NCBI GenBank assembly: GCA_015654795.1
Contig: JAATGF010000026.1
Location: forward strand, 1-51,640
Direction: 5' to 3'
Source of the DNA: Bacteroidales bacterium
GTDB lineage: Bacteria > Bacteroidota > Bacteroidia > Bacteroidales > Prolixibacteraceae
DNA length: 51,640 bases
The translations under genes and the position numbers were made by a program. A model generated the notes under the pieces. It did no database searches. It saw only the letters and a list, made by a program, of their open reading frames with translations, and was not told where the DNA came from. Position 1 is the first letter of the stretch. Every line of letters begins with the position of its first letter. Positions 48,710 to 51,640 of the stretch are shown here, in pieces.

Positions 48710-50767
48710 ATGTTTAAAAAATATTCAGTATTAATTCTTTCGTTCGTATTGTTGGTTTTGTCGGTGGCAGCTCAGACTGCCACCCAAAAACCAATCGAAA
48801 TTGATTTTTTTACCAAGGTAAAACGCATTGCGAATCTTAAAGTAAACGATGACAATATCTTTTTCACGATTAGTAAGGCAGACAAGGAAAAGAACAACTA
48901 TTCCACTGCATTATATCAGCTTATTGAAGATAAACCAGTCCGGTTAGCGAAAGATGTTTCTGATTATTTCTTTCAGGATGGAGGAATTATTTTTCAATCT
49001 GTCCGGGAGGATACAGACCGCGAGAATATTAAGAAAGGCGAAGAATTAACTGTGTTTCAAAAATTAAGTTCCGGTTATGGAGAGGCTGACGAATGGTTGC
49101 GTCTGCCTTTCCAAACCGAGCAAGTTGAATGGATTGACAAAAATGTTTTCTTCTATACTAAGCAGTATGACCGTAACTTTGATCGTCTTCTGAAAGCGAA
49201 CAACGGAAACAGGAAAGAAGCTCTGAAACAGAAAGAGGATAACAAAATATACCGCATTTTTGAAGAGTTACCCTTTTGGTCGAATGGCAGAGGCGATATC
49301 AGCGGACGGCGCAGCCATTTATATTTTTACAATAAAGGCGAACGAAAACTTTTGTCCGATACGCTCGAATCCGTTTCGTCTCCGGAATTAAGCCCTGATA
49401 AAAAGACCTTGGTATATGCAACTAAGGCATCATATGATGGCAAAGCTCTGGAAGGGAATCAACTGGTAACGCTAAATGTCGAAACATTGGAAAAAAAAGT
49501 ATGGCCATTGTTCGACAAAGCTTCTTATGGAGCCTACCAATTTCTGAATAATGATGAGATTGTCCTGACTATCAATCGGGGCCAGGAACACGGCAAAATA
49601 GAAAATGCCATGTTCTACCGCTTACATCTGCGAACAGGAAAGCTCGCTGAAATATACGATGGATCGGTGTATGGTTTCGGGAATGCTATAAGTTCAGATA
49701 TTGGAGGCGGTGGCAAGCAAAAGATAACTTTCGACAAAGAAGGCATCCGTTACATCACAACGAATGTTGATCAGGCACCTCTTATCCATATCGCCTATAA
49801 AAGTGGTCAGGTTACTTTCCTTACAAAAGGCAACATCACCTTGCAGGAATATATTCCCTATAAAGATGGATTCCTTGCTGTGGCATTTGTCGATCAGCAG
49901 GGGAGCGAGATTTATTTCATTGACAAAACCGGGAATGCGACCCCACTGACCTCGATCAATAAGTCATTGTTTGATGAGCATAAGGTGATTAAGCCAGTTG
50001 AAATCACATTCACAAATGAAGAAGGAAGGGTATTGAATGGTTACGTTCTGCCTCCTGCCAATTACGAAAAGGGTAAGAAATACCCGGCCATACTGGATAT
50101 TCATGGTGGCCCTAAAAGTGCTTATGGAACCATTTTCTTCCACGAAATGCAATATTGGGCTAATCAGGGTTATGCTGTGTTGTTTACCAACCCTGACGGA
50201 AGTGACGGACGAGGGTCTCAGTTTGCCAATATACGCGGAAAATTTGGCGGCATTGACTATCGCGACATCATGACTTTTGTAGATACCGCCTTATACAAGA
50301 CAGCGTTTATTGATGAAAATCGGATAGGTGTTGCAGGCGGTTCTTACGGTGGTCTTATGACGAACTGGATCGTTGGACATACCAACCGGTTTAAAGCGGC
50401 TGCCTCTCTGCGTGGCATCTCTTCATGGCTAAGCTTTAGCAATACAAGCGACATAGGCCATACTTTTACCTATAATTATTGGGGAACTGATATCTGGGAA
50501 AATGGTCAATTATTATGGGACAATTCGCCATTGAAATATGCCAATCATGTTAAAACCCCTACTCTTTTCCTGCACAGTGACGAAGATTACCGCTGTTGGT
50601 TAGCTGAAGGGGTACAGATGTATTATGCCCTTCAGTATTTCGAAGTTCCATCCCGCATGGTCGTATTTAAAGGTGAGAATCACGAACTATCGCGTTCTGG
50701 TAAACCGCTAAACCGGATTAAGCGTCTGGCTGAAATTACCGGGTGGTTCGACAAATATCTCAAATAG
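48710..50767 (+). CDS. Exported S9-family prolyl oligopeptidase-type serine peptidase
   Basis: About 685 residues. The signal peptide is MFKKYSVLILSFVLLVLSVA, ending at AQ; the frame from 48692 adds six residues and is less likely. An N-terminal beta-propeller (about 40-430) precedes an alpha/beta-hydrolase domain: ILDIHGGPKSAYG oxyanion region, the serine in VAGGSYGGLMTNW (near 551), the aspartate in LHSDEDYRC (near 632) and the histidine in KGENHELSRSG (near 664). Family members cleave short peptides or remove N-terminal acyl-amino acids or dipeptides. It starts 3-21 bp after the OsmC-like gene and so shares its transcript. Confidence 0.9.
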   Translation: MFKKYSVLILSFVLLVLSVAAQTATQKPIEIDFFTKVKRIANLKVNDDNIFFTISKADKEKNNYSTALYQLIEDKPVRLAKDVSDYFFQDGGIIFQSVREDTDRENIKKGEELTVFQKLSSGYGEADEWLRLPFQTEQVEWIDKNVFFYTKQYDRNFDRLLKANNGNRKEALKQKEDNKIYRIFEELPFWSNGRGDISGRRSHLYFYNKGERKLLSDTLESVSSPELSPDKKTLVYATKASYDGKALEGNQLVTLNVETLEKKVWPLFDKASYGAYQFLNNDEIVLTINRGQEHGKIENAMFYRLHLRTGKLAEIYDGSVYGFGNAISSDIGGGGKQKITFDKEGIRYITTNVDQAPLIHIAYKSGQVTFLTKGNITLQEYIPYKDGFLAVAFVDQQGSEIYFIDKTGNATPLTSINKSLFDEHKVIKPVEITFTNEEGRVLNGYVLPPANYEKGKKYPAILDIHGGPKSAYGTIFFHEMQYWANQGYAVLFTNPDGSDGRGSQFANIRGKFGGIDYRDIMTFVDTALYKTAFIDENRIGVAGGSYGGLMTNWIVGHTNRFKAAASLRGISSWLSFSNTSDIGHTFTYNYWGTDIWENGQLLWDNSPLKYANHVKTPTLFLHSDEDYRCWLAEGVQMYYALQYFEVPSRMVVFKGENHELSRSGKPLNRIKRLAEITGWFDKYLK

Positions 50768-50904
50768 TAAATTGTAACTCCTTCAATGTTGCCGGAGCTG
50801 TAAAAAGAAACATATTTTCTGGCAGAGGCGGTCAGGTTATTAAGAGCTGAAGCAAATTCCTGCAGATTCACAGGTGCTATAGCTGAGCTGAATAATCCAT
50901 CTTT

Positions 50905-50929
50905 TGCCTGCAAATTAAATTGGCAGGCA
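50905..50929 (+). terminator. Possible terminator after the S9 peptidase gene
   Basis: TGCCTGC (50905-50911) pairs with GCAGGCA (50923-50929) across an AT-rich 11-base loop, followed by CTTTGTCCTT, a weak T tract. It is 138 bp after the stop codon. Confidence 0.45.
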
Positions 50930-50960
50930 CTTTGTCCTTCCGGTTAATTCAACCGGGAAG

Positions 50961-51104
50961 TGCTTTAGCGAAACGGCAAAACGGTATGGTATACGAAGTA
51001 TTCCTTCGAATGTATTGATTGACCCATCCGGGAAGATCATTGACCGCAACCTCGGTGATGAGGAACTGGATAAAAGGCTTGAAGAGTTGTATGCGAAAAA
51101 GTAA
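50961..51104 (+). pseudogene. C-terminal remnant of a TlpA/thioredoxin-like protein
   Basis: In one frame this stretch reads ...ETAKRYGIRSIPSNVLIDPS, then GKIIDRNLGDEELDKRLEEL and ends AKK-stop. The cis-proline segment (YGIRSIPSNVLIDPSGKII) and closing helix are those of exported thioredoxin-like oxidoreductases of Bacteroidota. No CxxC half and no start codon remain upstream. It is a fragment left by a deletion. Beyond it, 51105-51378 shows no gene. Confidence 0.75.
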
Positions 51105-51378
51105 GTAAAAAAGAATCTAATTACCAACCTTAGCAATACAGATAGGCCGGAATGGAGATGAAGCGCTGAGAGTTAACTCGAGGTAATGCATAGATCTCTT
51201 TCCGGCTTATTCCACAAAATCGGGAGTTTACGCTAAAAATGGATCAGATGATATTGTTGGAAGAATTTTTTATTCGATTATAGCTCATTTACAATTTGCA
51301 ACTTTAGTTCCCAAATAAAATCATATAGTGACATCTTTAAAAACTAATTTTTAGAAGCTCACCGCCTTAATTCCCGGA

Positions 51379-51608
51379 GTCACAGTTAAAGTCACAACTC
51401 GTATTGTTATATATTATTGATAAACAGTATATTATATAGATATTTTAGCAAATAATGTCACAGTTAAAGTCACAATAAAGTCACAAAATAAGCAGATTTC
51501 CTGTGATTTTTGTGACTTTATTGTGACAAATATCCTTGTAACCTATGTGATTATCAGCACTTATGATGTGACTTTAAAATACAAGCGGACATCTGTCTTA
51601 CTGTCACA
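51379..51608. repeat. Cluster of nine GTCACA/TGTGAC repeats with a 20-bp inverted repeat
   Basis: GTCACA occurs at 51379, 51391, 51457, 51469, 51480 and 51603 and its complement TGTGAC at 51511, 51522 and 51567. Neighbouring copies are 11-12 bp apart, one helical turn. GTCACAGTTAAAGTCACAA occurs twice (51379, 51457). GTCACAATAAAGTCACAAAA (51469-51488) and its exact reverse complement (51508-51527) flank a 19-base spacer. This could be an iteron-like origin, a cooperative operator or a mobile-element end; the relevant gene lies beyond the window. Confidence 0.75.
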
Positions 51609-51640
51609 ATATATTAGGCTTACTGCTACCCCAATCCCGA

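Noticed and set aside
51379..51608. CRISPR-like array of GTCACA repeats
   Set aside because: The units are 6-20 bp, lie in both orientations at uneven distances, and have no unique spacers of 30-40 bp; no cas gene is present.

Overview
The window looks like a chromosomal segment of an anaerobic or facultative Bacteroidota, most likely order Bacteroidales (Prolixibacteraceae/Marinilabiliales-like; the family is a guess). The evidence is three SusC/SusD pairs, a glsB-glsA-type glycine-lipid pair, promoters of the Bacteroidota form TTG-N19/20-TAnnTTTG, AT-rich spacers and many short palindromic dispersed repeats. I see no rRNA, tRNA or CRISPR array.

Layout. 0.5-3.1 kb: an unknown membrane protein, an unknown acidic helical protein, an AraC-family remnant, and an MNT/HEPN toxin-antitoxin pair whose HEPN gene carries an in-frame amber codon. 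3.2-9.2 kb: release factor 3, an exported GH2 beta-galactosidase and an unknown reverse-strand gene. 9.4-16.6 kb: MsrA, a nitroreductase, a TauE/SafE exporter, a GNAT acetyltransferase, a divergent LexA-like repressor/Y-family polymerase pair and an exported PQQ-type propeller, interspersed with dispersed repeats. 17.2-19.3 kb: an O-acetylhomoserine sulfhydrylase-type enzyme preceded by a perfect dyad and a cysteine-rich mini-ORF, facing an Rrf2 regulator. 19.3-23.8 kb: a Crp/Fnr-like regulator, co-transcribed with the Rrf2 gene, diverging from five tightly packed genes (soluble ABC ATPase, HypB/UreG-like GTPase, cysteine desulfurase, small DUF6356-like membrane protein, Fe-S protein) that look like a metallocofactor system. 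23.9-26.7 kb: an orphan NarL-type response regulator and the glycine-lipid acyltransferase pair. 27.4-50.8 kb: three SusC/SusD uptake systems with an exported HisC-like aminotransferase, an exported M20 amidohydrolase, an exported tandem OsmC-like protein and an S9 peptidase. 50.8-51.6 kb: a thioredoxin-like remnant and a cluster of GTCACA repeats at the window edge.

The most interesting pattern is a recurrent dyad, (T)ATACC-N8-GGTA(T), at 17201, 24597, 27381, 32781 and 40221. It lies upstream of the sulfhydrylase gene, the glsBA pair, SusC/D system 1, a cysteine-synthase fragment plus SusC/D system 2, and the amidohydrolase plus SusC/D system 3. At 32781 and 40221 the dyad and promoter form one duplicated module with identical spacing (22 bp from dyad to the -33 TTG, then 20 bp to the -7 box). 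Together with an Rrf2 regulator carrying a four-cysteine cluster, a cysteine/methionine-rich mini-ORF and several sulfur-related genes, this suggests an undescribed sulfur- or cysteine-responsive regulon that controls TonB-dependent scavenging of peptides or organosulfur compounds. The dyads are seen directly; the regulator and the signal are inference.

A second candidate system is the five-gene Fe-S/GTPase/ABC ATPase cluster. Smaller novelties are an exported double-OsmC protein whose first domain has lost both cysteines, a 142-bp MITE-like element inserted in a palindromic repeat with a 9-bp target duplication, and several gene remnants.
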